Source: IDS-8 sp035304345
Lineage (GTDB): Bacteria; Pseudomonadota; Gammaproteobacteria; Steroidobacterales; Woeseiaceae
Length of the DNA stretch: 64,000 nucleotides
Direction of reading: 5' to 3'
NCBI GenBank assembly: GCA_035304345.1
Contig: DATGQE010000016.1
Span: 1-64,000, forward strand
In this document: one piece after another, positions 9,484-18,511 of the stretch
Position numbering within the stretch: the first letter of the stretch is position 1
Layout of the letters: every line of letters begins with the position of its first letter
Position numbers and translations under genes: made by a program
The notes under the pieces: model-generated
Told to the model about the DNA's origin: nothing
What the model saw: only the letters and a program-made list of their open reading frames with translations
Database searches by the model: none

Positions 9484-10041
9484 GTGCTCGATGACATCAA
9501 GAAAGACGCGCAGGCCCGCATGAAGAAGAGCGTCGAGTCGTTGCGCCAGGAGCTGACCAAGATCCGCACCGGCCGCGCCCACACCAGCCTGCTCGACCAC
9601 ATCACCGTTCCGTATTACGGCTCCGAGGTGCCCTTGAGCCAGGTGGCGAGCGTCAACGTCGAGGATCCGCGGACGCTGACGGTCGTGCCCTGGGACAAGA
9701 GCATGGTGCAGCCGATCGAGAAGGCGATCATGACCTCGGACTTGGGCCTCAATCCGGCGACGGCGGGCTCGGTCATTCGCGTGCCGCTTCCGCCGCTCAC
9801 CGAGGAGCGGCGGCGGGACATGATCCGGATCGTGCGCCAGGAGGCCGAGAACGGGCGGGTGGCGGTGCGCAACATCCGCCGCGACGCCCTGAGCGATCTC
9901 AAGAACCTGCTCAAGGAGAAGCTCATCGGCGCCGACGACGAGCGCCGCGGGCAGGAGGAGATCCAGGCGATCACGGACCGGTTCATCGGCGAGATCGACC
10001 GCATGCTCGCGGACAAGGAACGCGACCTGATGGAAATCTGA
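9484..10041 (+). CDS. frr: Ribosome recycling factor
   Basis: RRF acts with EF-G to split post-termination ribosomes. Its 185 residues equal the E. coli length, with the conserved IRTGRAH near residue 24 and the C-terminal long-helix signature NIRRDA near residue 130. The start is a GTG at 9484, nine bases after an AGGAG, and gives the expected family N-terminus. uppS follows after only 9 nt. dxr, which lies between frr and uppS in E. coli, is not here. Confidence 0.96.
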   Translation: MLDDIKKDAQARMKKSVESLRQELTKIRTGRAHTSLLDHITVPYYGSEVPLSQVASVNVEDPRTLTVVPWDKSMVQPIEKAIMTSDLGLNPATAGSVIRVPLPPLTEERRRDMIRIVRQEAENGRVAVRNIRRDALSDLKNLLKEKLIGADDERRGQEEIQAITDRFIGEIDRMLADKERDLMEI

Positions 10042-10050
10042 GACGGGGCG

Positions 10051-10806
10051 TTGACGAGGCAACCGAGCAACCCGTCGGCCGAGATCCCGCGCGTTCCCGC
10101 GCACGTCGCCGTGATCATGGATGGCAACGGCCGCTGGGCGACGCGCCGGTCCGAGCCGCGGCATGCCGGGCACCGCGCCGGGGCGAAGGCGGTGCGGCGC
10201 ACCGTGGAGCATGCGGCGCGGCGCGGCATCGCGTGGCTCACCCTGTTCGCGTTCTCCAGCGAGAACTGGCGCCGGCCGGCCGACGAGGTCGGCGGGCTGA
10301 TGAGCCTTTTTCTCGAAGCGCTGCAACGGGAAATCGACGACCTGCATCGTAACAACGTGAGGCTCCGGTTCATCGGCGCGCGCCACGAGCTCTCGCCCCG
10401 GCTGGTGCGCCGGATCGAGGCGGCGGAGCGGCGCACGCGCGCGAACGAGGGCCTCAAGCTGACCGTGGCCGTGGCCTACGGAGGCCGCTGGGACATCGTG
10501 ACGGCCGCGCGCCGGCTGGCGGCGCGCACGGTGGAGGGATCTTTGCGCCCGGACGACATCGACGACAGCGTCTTTGCCGCCGAGCTCGCGCTCGCGCCGG
10601 CCCCGGACCCGGACCTCCTGATCCGCACGGGCGGCGAGCAGCGCGTGTCCAATTTCCTGTTGTGGAACCTCGCCTACGCGGAGCTGTGCTTCACGGAATG
10701 CCTGTGGCCGGACTTCGACGAGCAGGAGTTCGACCGGGCGCTCGCGGACTATGCCCGCCGCCAGCGCCGTTACGGCCATACGGGCGAGCAGGTCGGGGTG
10801 GCCTGA
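10051..10806 (+). CDS. uppS: Undecaprenyl diphosphate synthase
   Basis: This cytoplasmic cis-prenyltransferase condenses eight isopentenyl units onto farnesyl diphosphate to give the C55 lipid carrier for peptidoglycan and O-antigen. The 251-residue product contains VIMDGNGRWA with catalytic D24, the FSSENWRRP loop near residue 68, and RTGGEQRVSNFLLW near 192. The start appears to be TTG at 10051; no better start yields the conserved N-terminus. Its presence shows that isoprenoids are made or obtained, which matters for the missing dxr and ispDF. Confidence 0.95.
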   Translation: MTRQPSNPSAEIPRVPAHVAVIMDGNGRWATRRSEPRHAGHRAGAKAVRRTVEHAARRGIAWLTLFAFSSENWRRPADEVGGLMSLFLEALQREIDDLHRNNVRLRFIGARHELSPRLVRRIEAAERRTRANEGLKLTVAVAYGGRWDIVTAARRLAARTVEGSLRPDDIDDSVFAAELALAPAPDPDLLIRTGGEQRVSNFLLWNLAYAELCFTECLWPDFDEQEFDRALADYARRQRRYGHTGEQVGVA

Positions 10807-10843
10807 TGCGGGCGTCCGCTGGCGCCGGCAAGGGGCGGCAACG

Positions 10844-11650
10844 ATGTTGAAAGAGCGCATCCTGACCGCGATCGTCGCCGCCGCCGCGCTGCTCATCGTG
10901 CTGTTCGTGCTGCCGCCGCTCGCCGCCGAGCTCCTGATCGCGGCCTTCTTCCTCGCTGCCGCCTGGGAGTGGTCGGGCTTCCTGTCGCTCAAGAGCGTGG
11001 CGGCACGCCTCGCCTACGTCGCCGGCATCGGCGTCCTGATCCTGGTCTCAGGCTGGCTGCTCCCGCGCTGGGTGCCGCGCGAGGTCGTCTTCGACGTGGT
11101 GCTCAGGATCGGCCTCGCCTGGTGGTTCGCGGCGCTCGTCTGGGCCTTCTTCTGGCCGACCCGCATCGCGCGGCCGGTGGGCTGGATCTGCGGCGCGCTG
11201 GTCATGATACCGGCCTACATCGCGCTGATTTCCCTCTACAGCCTGAAGCCCGCGGTGCTGTTGTTCGTGCTCGTCATCGTCTGGGCGGCGGACATCGGCG
11301 CCTATTTCACCGGCAAGCGCTTCGGGCGCGTGCAGCTCGCCCCCAACATCAGCCCCGGCAAGACCTGGGAAGGCGTGATCGGGGGCCTGTCGGCCGTGGT
11401 GGTCGTGCTCGTGCTCGCGAGCGTCTACTGGCTCGAGCTCGACATCGCCGTCGTCGTGCCGTTCTGCCTCGCGGTGGCGACCCTGTCCATCGTCGGGGAC
11501 CTCACGGTGAGCATGTTCAAGCGTAATGCCGGCCTGAAGGACAGCGGCAAGCTGTTCCCGGGGCACGGCGGGGTGCTGGACCGCATCGACAGCGTCGCGG
11601 CGGCGGCCCCGTTGTTCACGTTGGGGATCGGCTGGATGGGGTTCGTGTGA
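10844..11650 (+). CDS. cdsA: Phosphatidate cytidylyltransferase CdsA
   Basis: CdsA is an integral inner-membrane enzyme that makes CDP-diacylglycerol from phosphatidate and CTP, the branch point of phospholipid synthesis. The 268-residue protein has about eight hydrophobic segments. The C-terminal family signature is present: KRNAGLKDSGKLFPGHGG followed by LDRIDS. The ATG at 10844 follows AGGGGCGG. It is 37 nt downstream of uppS, and the next gene is rseP rather than dxr. Confidence 0.96.
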   Translation: MLKERILTAIVAAAALLIVLFVLPPLAAELLIAAFFLAAAWEWSGFLSLKSVAARLAYVAGIGVLILVSGWLLPRWVPREVVFDVVLRIGLAWWFAALVWAFFWPTRIARPVGWICGALVMIPAYIALISLYSLKPAVLLFVLVIVWAADIGAYFTGKRFGRVQLAPNISPGKTWEGVIGGLSAVVVVLVLASVYWLELDIAVVVPFCLAVATLSIVGDLTVSMFKRNAGLKDSGKLFPGHGGVLDRIDSVAAAAPLFTLGIGWMGFV

Positions 11651-11807
11651 TGGCGGCGTCGCTCGCGTTCCGTCCCGGCCGTGCCCGCCTGCCCGGAACT
11701 GCCCCGGCTCCGCTCAGTCTGAATTCGCTGGCTGACCGTTGCGTGGCGGCGTCGGTTGCCCGCCCGGCCGGCGTGAGGCCCTTCCCGTTGCCGTTCCTCC
11801 CTGTTGC

Positions 11808-13157
11808 ATGAGCGCCGCAATCTTGAGCATCCTGGCCTTCCTCGTGGCGATCAGCCTGCTGGTCGCCGTGCACGAGCTCGGGCATTTCCTGGTCGGCCGC
11901 TGGTGCGGCATGAAGGTGCTGCGCTATTCCATCGGCTTCGGCCGGCCGTTGTGGAGCACCGTGCTCGGGAAGGACCGCACCGAATTCTGGATTTCCGCAA
12001 TTCCGCTAGGGGGTTACGTCAAGTTTCTCGACGAGCGTGAAGGTCCGGTCGACCCCGCCGACCGCGACCGGGCGTTCACCCGCCGGCCGGTGCCGGCGCG
12101 CATCGCCGTGCTGCTCGCGGGACCCGGGTTCAACTTCCTGTTCGCCGTGCTCGCCTACTGGGCGCTGTTCGTGGTCGGCGTGCCCAGCATGGTGCCGACG
12201 GTCGGGGAGGTGCGCCCCGCGAGCTATGCGGCCGAAGCCGGGCTCGAGCGCGGCGATCGCCTGCTCGAGGTCGGCGGGCGGCGGGTCGCGGACTGGCAGG
12301 CCGCGCTGATCGCGATGTTCGAGGAGATGGTCGGCGACGGCGAGATCCCGCTCGTGGTCGAGCGCGAGGGCGAGGAGCGCGAGCTCGTGATCGACGTCGG
12401 CCGCGACGCGGCGCGGCTGACCAACCCCGACGTGCCGTTGCACGAGGCGCTGGGCTTCGGTCCCTGGCAGCCGCCGGCGGTGGTCGCGTCGGTAAACGAG
12501 GGCGGGGCGGCCGAGGCCGCCGGGATCGAGGCCGGTGACCGCATCGTCGCCGTGGCCGGCGAGCCGGTGGCCGACCTCGGCGACCTGCACCGCCTCGTCG
12601 GCGCGCGGCCGGGCGCCACGGTGCCGGTGGAGGTCGACCGCGACGGGCGGCTCCTGACGCTCGAGGTCACGATCGAGGCCCGCGAGGTCGCGGGCGAGGA
12701 GCGCGGCTTCCTCGGCGTCGGCATCGAGACCCCGCGGGAGCTGTACTACGAGCGCCGCTACGGCCCGGTCGGTGCGCTGGCCGCGTCGCTGGATCGCACC
12801 GTCGAGACCACCGTGTTCACGGTCCGCATGCTGGCCCGCATGGTCGTCGGGGACGTTTCGGTCAGGAACCTGAGCGGCCCGTTCAACATCGCGCAGTACG
12901 CCGGGGCGTCGGCGGCCCAGGGACCCGACGTGTTCGTGAGCTTCCTCGCGCTCGTGAGCCTGAGCCTCGGGGTGCTCAACCTGCTGCCGATCCCGGTGCT
13001 CGACGGCGGCCAGATCGTGTACCAGCTCATCGAGCTGGTGAAGGGGAGCCCGCTCTCGGAGCGCGCCCAGATCATCGGGCAGCAGATCGGGCTGGTGGTG
13101 CTGCTCTTGCTCATGACTTTCGCCTTTTACAACGACATCGCAAGGTTCCTCGGCTGA
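11808..13157 (+). CDS. rseP: Site-2 protease RseP
   Basis: RseP is the intramembrane zinc protease that cuts the transmembrane anti-sigma factor RseA after the first periplasmic cut, releasing RpoE. It also clears signal-peptide remnants. At 449 residues it equals E. coli (450). H22-E23-L-G-H26 lies in the first membrane segment and the third ligand is D399 in LDGG. Two tandem PDZ domains lie between (about residues 125-300). The ATG at 11808 fits the family but has no obvious Shine-Dalgarno. Its presumed substrate RseA is encoded at 52277. The 157 nt upstream hold no gene. Confidence 0.97.
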   Translation: MSAAILSILAFLVAISLLVAVHELGHFLVGRWCGMKVLRYSIGFGRPLWSTVLGKDRTEFWISAIPLGGYVKFLDEREGPVDPADRDRAFTRRPVPARIAVLLAGPGFNFLFAVLAYWALFVVGVPSMVPTVGEVRPASYAAEAGLERGDRLLEVGGRRVADWQAALIAMFEEMVGDGEIPLVVEREGEERELVIDVGRDAARLTNPDVPLHEALGFGPWQPPAVVASVNEGGAAEAAGIEAGDRIVAVAGEPVADLGDLHRLVGARPGATVPVEVDRDGRLLTLEVTIEAREVAGEERGFLGVGIETPRELYYERRYGPVGALAASLDRTVETTVFTVRMLARMVVGDVSVRNLSGPFNIAQYAGASAAQGPDVFVSFLALVSLSLGVLNLLPIPVLDGGQIVYQLIELVKGSPLSERAQIIGQQIGLVVLLLLMTFAFYNDIARFLG

Positions 13158-13159
13158 AA

Positions 13160-15559
13160 ATGCTCGCATTCGCCTTTCGTATTCCACGGCGTTGGCATGC
13201 CTGGCTGCTCGTGACCTGCCTGCTCGCCCCGGTGGCGGCGCTGGGCCAGGAAGGATTCGTGGTGCGGGACATGCGGGTCGAGGGCCTGCAGCGCATTTCC
13301 GAAGGCACGGTGTTCAACTACCTGCCGATCAACGTGGGCGACACCGTGGATGCCCAGCGGATCCAGGAAGCCATTCGGGCCCTGTACGCGCAGGGCCTGT
13401 TCGACGACATCGAGATGCGGCGTGACGGCAGCACGCTCGTGATCGCCGTCAAGGAGCGGCCTTCGATCGAGCAGTTCACGATCGAAGGCAACAAGGACAT
13501 CAAGACCGAGGACCTGATGCAGAGCCTGCGCAACGTCGGCCTCGCGCGCGGCAAGACGTTCGACCGCTCGGTGCTGGACAACGTGCAGCAGTTCCTGCGC
13601 GAGCAGTACTACGACCGCGGCAAGTACGCGGTGCAGATCGACGCCGACGTCGAGGAGCGCCCGAACAACACGGTCCGCATCAAGATCAACATCAAGGAAG
13701 GCGAGCGCGCCCGGATTCGCCAGGTCAACATCGTCGGCAACCACAGCTTCCCCGAGGAAGAGATACGCGAGGGCTTCACCCTCGACACCGCGAACTGGCT
13801 GTCGTGGCTGCGCCAGGACGACCGCTACTCGAAGGAGGCGCTCTCCGGGGACCTGGAGACCCTGCGCTCGTTCTACATGGACCGCGGCTTTGCGGACTTC
13901 CGCATCGAGTCCACGCAGGTGGCGATCTCCCCGGATAAGAAGGACATCTACGTCACGATCAACATCCACGAAGGGGAGCGCTACACGATCTCCGACATCC
14001 GGCTGGTCGGCAACCTCGTCGTGCCGGAGGAGCAGCTCCGGCGGCTCGTGCTGGTGGAGCCCGGATCGACGTTCAACCTGCGGCTGCTCACGCAGTCGGC
14101 GGAGCTGATGTCGTTCCGCCTCGGCGAGGAGGGCTATGCCAACGCGGAGATCGAGCCCGTACCGGAGCTCGACCGCGAGAAAAAGCAGGTTGCGGTGACG
14201 TTCTTCGTCGACGCGAAGAGCCGGGTGTACGTCCGCCGGATCAATTTCCTCGGCGTCGACGAGATCGACGACGAGGTGCTGCGGCGCGAGCTGCGGCAGC
14301 AGGAGGGCGCCTACCTGTCGAACCGGCTCATCGACCGCTCCAAGATCCGCCTGCAGCGGCTGCCGTACATCGAGAGCGTCGAAGTCGAGAACGTGCCGGT
14401 GGCGGGGAGCCCCGACCTGGTCGACGTGAACTTCACCATCAAGTACCGCATGCCCGGGCAGTTCACCGGCGGCATCGGTTATTCGGAGTCGCAGAAGTTC
14501 ATGCTGAACGGCAGCATCGTGCACACGAACTTCCTGGGCACCGGCAACCGCGTGGCGCTCACGGCCAATTCGGGCAGGTTCATCAAGCTCTACAACCTCT
14601 CGCACACCGATCCGTACGTGACCGAGAACAACGTGCAGCGCACGGTGTCCCTCAACTATCGCGAGAGCACGGCGCTCATCTCGGGAGGCTCCGACTTCTC
14701 GACGGAAAGCCTCGGGGCGTCGCTGGAGTACGGTTACCCGATCAGTGAGCTGCAGACGCTGTCGTTCGGCATCGCGTACCAGCAGGCAGAGCTGCTCGCC
14801 TCGCCCAACAGCCCGACCCAGCTCCAGGACTGGGTGCTCAACAACGGCAACCCTTTCGACAACTTCGGCGGGACCAGTGCGTTCGGCACCGACTTCTACA
14901 CGTTCGAGCTCCTCGGCGGGTGGAGCTTCGACAGCCGGAACCGGGCGATCTTCGCGGACCGCGGCACCCGGCATCGCCTGTATTTCTCCGTGACGGCGCC
15001 GGGCAGCGAGGTGGAGTACTTCACGGCCCGCTACAACTTCACCAAGTACATCCCGGTCTACGGGCCCTGGACCCTCCGGGTCAACTCCGAGCTGGCCTAC
15101 GGCGAGGGACTGAACGAGACCACGGCCCTGCCGCCCTACAAGCACTTCTTCGGCGGGGGCCCCGAGTCGGTGCGGGGTTACAAGGAATCGTATTTGGGGC
15201 CGCGTGACAGCTTCGGCAGGCCGTGGGGCGGCAATGCCTTGGTCGCGACCCAGGTTGAGCTTATACTCCCGCTTCCCGAGAAATTCAGGAGCCAGGCACG
15301 GGCCAGCCTGTTCTACGACATCGGCAACGTGTTCAACACCGGCGAGGTGGAGTTCACCGACAAGCTGGGGAGTCCGGTGAAGTACGAGCCCGATTTCAAA
15401 GAGCTCAAGACCTCCGTAGGTGTTTCCATCGAATGGCTCGCTCCGCTCGGGTTCTTCCGGTTCAGTTATGCCTATCCGCTCAACGAGTACAAGGGGAACG
15501 ACCGGTTCTACGGAGACGAGATCGAGCGCTTCCAGTTCTCGATCGGGCAGGCATTTTGA
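13160..15559 (+). CDS. bamA: Outer-membrane protein assembly factor BamA
   Basis: BamA is the Omp85-family core of the BAM complex that folds and inserts beta-barrel proteins into the outer membrane. The 799-residue precursor has a signal peptide of about 28 residues ending in AALGQ, five POTRA domains (about 30-425), and a C-terminal 16-strand barrel with the VRGY version of the lid-lock motif near residue 672. It ends in phenylalanine, as BAM substrates do. It starts 2 nt after the rseP stop, with skp next, the standard order. Confidence 0.97.
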   Translation: MLAFAFRIPRRWHAWLLVTCLLAPVAALGQEGFVVRDMRVEGLQRISEGTVFNYLPINVGDTVDAQRIQEAIRALYAQGLFDDIEMRRDGSTLVIAVKERPSIEQFTIEGNKDIKTEDLMQSLRNVGLARGKTFDRSVLDNVQQFLREQYYDRGKYAVQIDADVEERPNNTVRIKINIKEGERARIRQVNIVGNHSFPEEEIREGFTLDTANWLSWLRQDDRYSKEALSGDLETLRSFYMDRGFADFRIESTQVAISPDKKDIYVTINIHEGERYTISDIRLVGNLVVPEEQLRRLVLVEPGSTFNLRLLTQSAELMSFRLGEEGYANAEIEPVPELDREKKQVAVTFFVDAKSRVYVRRINFLGVDEIDDEVLRRELRQQEGAYLSNRLIDRSKIRLQRLPYIESVEVENVPVAGSPDLVDVNFTIKYRMPGQFTGGIGYSESQKFMLNGSIVHTNFLGTGNRVALTANSGRFIKLYNLSHTDPYVTENNVQRTVSLNYRESTALISGGSDFSTESLGASLEYGYPISELQTLSFGIAYQQAELLASPNSPTQLQDWVLNNGNPFDNFGGTSAFGTDFYTFELLGGWSFDSRNRAIFADRGTRHRLYFSVTAPGSEVEYFTARYNFTKYIPVYGPWTLRVNSELAYGEGLNETTALPPYKHFFGGGPESVRGYKESYLGPRDSFGRPWGGNALVATQVELILPLPEKFRSQARASLFYDIGNVFNTGEVEFTDKLGSPVKYEPDFKELKTSVGVSIEWLAPLGFFRFSYAYPLNEYKGNDRFYGDEIERFQFSIGQAF

Positions 15560-15595
15560 TGAATGGATGACAATATGAGTATCGAAAGCCAATCG

Positions 15596-16123
15596 ATGTA
15601 CAAGACGTTCGCTGTCCTGGTCCTGTCCGCCCTGGCGGTGCCTGCTCTGGGGCAGGAAGTGAAAATCGGCGTCGTCAACATCAACGTGCTGATGGAGCAG
15701 TCGCCGCAGGCGCAGGTGGCGATGGAGGCTCTGCAGGAGGAGTTCGCCCCGCGGCAGAGGACGATACTCGCGAAACAGAAGGAGTTCGAAGAGGCCACGG
15801 AAAGGGCGAACCGCGATGCGGCCGTCATGGGCGAGACCGAGCGGCGCAACACCGAGCGCGAGTTGCGTGACATGCAGCGCGACCTGCAGCGCATGCAGGA
15901 GGAGTTCCGCGAAGACCTGAACCTGCGGCGCAACGAGGAGATCGGCAACCTGCAGCGGTCGTTGCTCAAGGAAGTCCAGGACTACGCGCAGCGGGCAGGC
16001 TTCGACCTCATCATGGGTGACGGCGTCCTGTACGCGAGCTCGGCCGTCAACATCACCGAGGCCGTGCTCGAAGCGATGCAGGAGAACTTCGAGAAGTCGG
16101 GCGGCAACAACCGCGGGCGCTGA
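15596..16123 (+). CDS. skp: Periplasmic chaperone Skp (OmpH)
   Basis: Skp is the trimeric periplasmic holdase for unfolded outer-membrane proteins. The mature part is charged and coiled-coil forming (about residues 45-115, rich in Glu, Arg and Gln). I chose the ATG at 15596 because it gives a proper signal peptide (MYKTFAVLVLSALAVPALGQ). In-frame ATGs at 15563 and 15575 would put acidic residues in front of it. The ribosome binding site is only GAAAG. The result is 175 residues with the signal. It lies between bamA and lpxD as usual. Confidence 0.92.
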   Translation: MYKTFAVLVLSALAVPALGQEVKIGVVNINVLMEQSPQAQVAMEALQEEFAPRQRTILAKQKEFEEATERANRDAAVMGETERRNTERELRDMQRDLQRMQEEFREDLNLRRNEEIGNLQRSLLKEVQDYAQRAGFDLIMGDGVLYASSAVNITEAVLEAMQENFEKSGGNNRGR

Positions 16124-16254
16124 CCGGGGCGCGTCCGGATTCGCAAGTTCGCGCATTCCGCGGGTCCGGGTGCCGCCGGCACGGGCCCGTATGCCTTGCC
16201 GGACGGCGAACCACACCGGCATGATGCGTGAAAGGGTTGGCAACGGACCTCGGC

Positions 16255-17274
16255 ATGCGGGCAACACTCGGTGACCTCGCGACGCGCTTCGGCTGTGAGC
16301 TCGCCGGCGATCCCGCGGTCACGGTCACGCACGTCGCGACGCTTGCGAACGCGAACGGCGAATCGTTGAGCTTTTTTTCCAATCCCGCCTACCGGCAGGA
16401 TCTCAAGGGAACGCGCGCGGGTGCCGTCGTGCTGCGCGAGGAGGACGCCGGCGACTGCCCGGTGAACGCGCTCATCTCGACGGAGCCGTACGTGACGTTC
16501 GCGCGCATCGCGACGCTCCTCCATCCCCCGGAGGCGCTGCCGCCCGGCATTCATCCCACCGCGGTAGTGGACCCCTCCGCGCGCATCGCCCCGACCGCAC
16601 ACGTGGGGCCCCACGCGGTGATCGGGCACGAGGCAGTCGTCGGCGACCACGCGGCCGTGGGTCCGAACGCGGTGGTCGGGCCGCGCTGCACGGTGGGCGC
16701 GCACACGCGCCTGCACGCCAACGTGACGCTGGTGCAGGACGTGGTGATCGGCGAGCGCTGCATCGTGCACCCGGGAGCCGTGATCGGCTCCGACGGCTTC
16801 GGCAACGCGATGAGCGACAGCGGCTGGGTCAAGGTGCCGCAGGTGGGCGGGGTGAAGATCGGCGACGACGTCGAGATCGGCGCCAACACCACCGTCGATC
16901 GCGGCGCGATCGACGACACCGTGATCGGCAACGGCGTGCGCATCGACAACCTGGTGCAGATTGCGCACAACGTGCGCCTCGGCGAACATACCGCCATGGC
17001 ATCGCTGTCGGGCATCTCCGGCAGCACCGTCGTCGGCAGGCGCTGCATGTTCGGGGGCCAGGCGGGCGTGGTCGGCCACATCACGATCTGCGACGACGTC
17101 GTCGTCGGCGGCGCGACGATGATCTCGAAGGACATCCGCGAGCCCGGGTTCTACACGGGGAGCTTCCCCGCGGAGAAGGACAAGGAGTGGAAGCGGAAGG
17201 TAGCGAGGTTCCGCCGGCTGGACGAGCTGGTGCGGCGCATCCGCAAGCTGGAGGGGGGAGACCGCGACCCGTGA
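16255..17274 (+). CDS. lpxD: UDP-3-O-acylglucosamine N-acyltransferase LpxD
   Basis: LpxD adds the N-linked hydroxyacyl chain in the third step of lipid A synthesis. The protein is 339 residues (E. coli 341). It has an N-terminal uridine-binding domain (about 1-100), a hexapeptide-repeat beta-helix (about 105-300), catalytic H238 in IAHN, and a C-terminal helix. The ATG at 16255 gives the family N-terminus RATLGDLATRF. A GTG at 16228 would add nine residues. Its stop overlaps the fabZ start (GTGA). Confidence 0.96.
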   Translation: MRATLGDLATRFGCELAGDPAVTVTHVATLANANGESLSFFSNPAYRQDLKGTRAGAVVLREEDAGDCPVNALISTEPYVTFARIATLLHPPEALPPGIHPTAVVDPSARIAPTAHVGPHAVIGHEAVVGDHAAVGPNAVVGPRCTVGAHTRLHANVTLVQDVVIGERCIVHPGAVIGSDGFGNAMSDSGWVKVPQVGGVKIGDDVEIGANTTVDRGAIDDTVIGNGVRIDNLVQIAHNVRLGEHTAMASLSGISGSTVVGRRCMFGGQAGVVGHITICDDVVVGGATMISKDIREPGFYTGSFPAEKDKEWKRKVARFRRLDELVRRIRKLEGGDRDP

Positions 17275-17726
17275 GCGATACCGCGTACAAGCTGGACAGC
17301 GCCGGGATCATGGCGCTCCTGCCGCATCGTTACCCGTTCCTCCTGATCGACGCGGTGACGGAGTGCACGCCGGGGAAGTCGATCACGGCGATCAAGAACG
17401 TGACGATCAACGAGCCGTACTTCCAGGGGCACTTCCCCGGGCGCCCGGTGATGCCGGGTGTGCTGATCATCGAGGCGCTCGCGCAGGCCGGTGGCGTGCT
17501 GTCCTACATGACGCACAAGGAACGGGATCCGGGGCTCGTCTACTACCTCGCGTCCGTCGAGAACGCGCGCTTCAGGCGGCCCGTGACCCCCGGCGACACG
17601 CTCGAGCTGCGCGCGGTCGTGAAGACCGTCAGGCGCGGCGTGTGGTTCTACGACTGCGAGGCCCGCGTCGGCCCGGCGGTCGCCGTGACCGCCGGCATCG
17701 TGTGCGCGCCGGGAGCCGCGCGGTGA
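17271..17726 (+). CDS. fabZ: 3-hydroxyacyl-ACP dehydratase FabZ
   Basis: FabZ dehydrates 3-hydroxyacyl-ACP in fatty acid elongation. It competes with LpxA/LpxD for hydroxyacyl-ACP, which explains its place between their genes. The 151-residue hot-dog-fold protein has catalytic H54 and E68 (GHFPGRPVMPG...E), at the same numbers as E. coli. The start is GTG at 17271, overlapping the lpxD stop and preceded by GGAGGGGGGAG. Its own stop overlaps the lpxA start, so lpxD-fabZ-lpxA are coupled. Confidence 0.97.
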   Translation: MSDTAYKLDSAGIMALLPHRYPFLLIDAVTECTPGKSITAIKNVTINEPYFQGHFPGRPVMPGVLIIEALAQAGGVLSYMTHKERDPGLVYYLASVENARFRRPVTPGDTLELRAVVKTVRRGVWFYDCEARVGPAVAVTAGIVCAPGAAR

Positions 17727-18508
17727 GCACCTCCGCCCGCATCCATCCGACGGCCATCGTCGCGGACTCCGCGATCATCGGCGAAGGCGTGGAGATCGGC
17801 GCCTACACCGTGATCGGCGAGCACGTCGAGATCGGGGCGGGGACGCGCATCGCGAGCCACGTCGTGGTCAAGGGACCCACGCGGATCGGGCAAGACAACC
17901 GCATCTACCAGTTCGCCTCCATCGGCGACGATCCGCAGGACAAGAAGTACCGGGACGAGCCCACCCGGCTCACGATCGGCGACCGCAACACGATCCGCGA
18001 GTACTGCACCATCAGCCGTGGCACGGTGCAGGACGAGAGCGAGACGGTGATCGGCGACGACAACTGGATCATGGCGTACGTGCACATCGCGCACGATTGC
18101 AGGATCGGCAGCAACACGGTGTTCGCGAACAATGCCACGCTCGGCGGTCACGTCCACGTCGGCGACTGGGTGACGTTCGCGGGTTTCTCCGGTGCGCACC
18201 AGTTCTGCCGCATCGGCGACCACGCCTTCCTCGGCATGTACGCCGGGGTCAACCGCGACGTGCCGGCCTACCTGATGATCGCCGGGCAGCCGGCGGAGCC
18301 GCGCGGCATCAACAGCGAGGGGCTCCGGCGTCGCGGCTTCACCCCGGAGCAGATCGGCAACATCAAGAATGCCTACCGGATCGTCTATCGCAAGGGACTG
18401 AAGCTCGTCGATGCGATCGCGGAAATCGAACGGCTCGCCGAGACCCAGCCCGAGCTCCGCGTCTTCCTCGACTCCTTGCGCTCTTCGGAACGCGGCCTGA
18501 CGCGCTGA
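17723..18508 (+). CDS. lpxA: UDP-N-acetylglucosamine acyltransferase LpxA
   Basis: LpxA performs the first, reversible acylation of UDP-GlcNAc in lipid A synthesis. The 261-residue product is a left-handed beta-helix (about 1-190) with a helical C-terminal domain. Catalytic H124 (HIAHDC) and substrate-binding H121, H143 and H159 are all present, each one below the E. coli number. The GTG start at 17723 overlaps the fabZ stop. lpxB follows 3 nt after its stop. Confidence 0.97.
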   Translation: MSTSARIHPTAIVADSAIIGEGVEIGAYTVIGEHVEIGAGTRIASHVVVKGPTRIGQDNRIYQFASIGDDPQDKKYRDEPTRLTIGDRNTIREYCTISRGTVQDESETVIGDDNWIMAYVHIAHDCRIGSNTVFANNATLGGHVHVGDWVTFAGFSGAHQFCRIGDHAFLGMYAGVNRDVPAYLMIAGQPAEPRGINSEGLRRRGFTPEQIGNIKNAYRIVYRKGLKLVDAIAEIERLAETQPELRVFLDSLRSSERGLTR

Positions 18509-18511
18509 CCC

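Noticed and set aside
13127..16267. Open frame of over 1000 codons on the minus strand across bamA and skp
   Set aside because: It is antisense to two clearly identified genes, rich in Arg/His/Val/Leu as expected for shadows, and has no motif.
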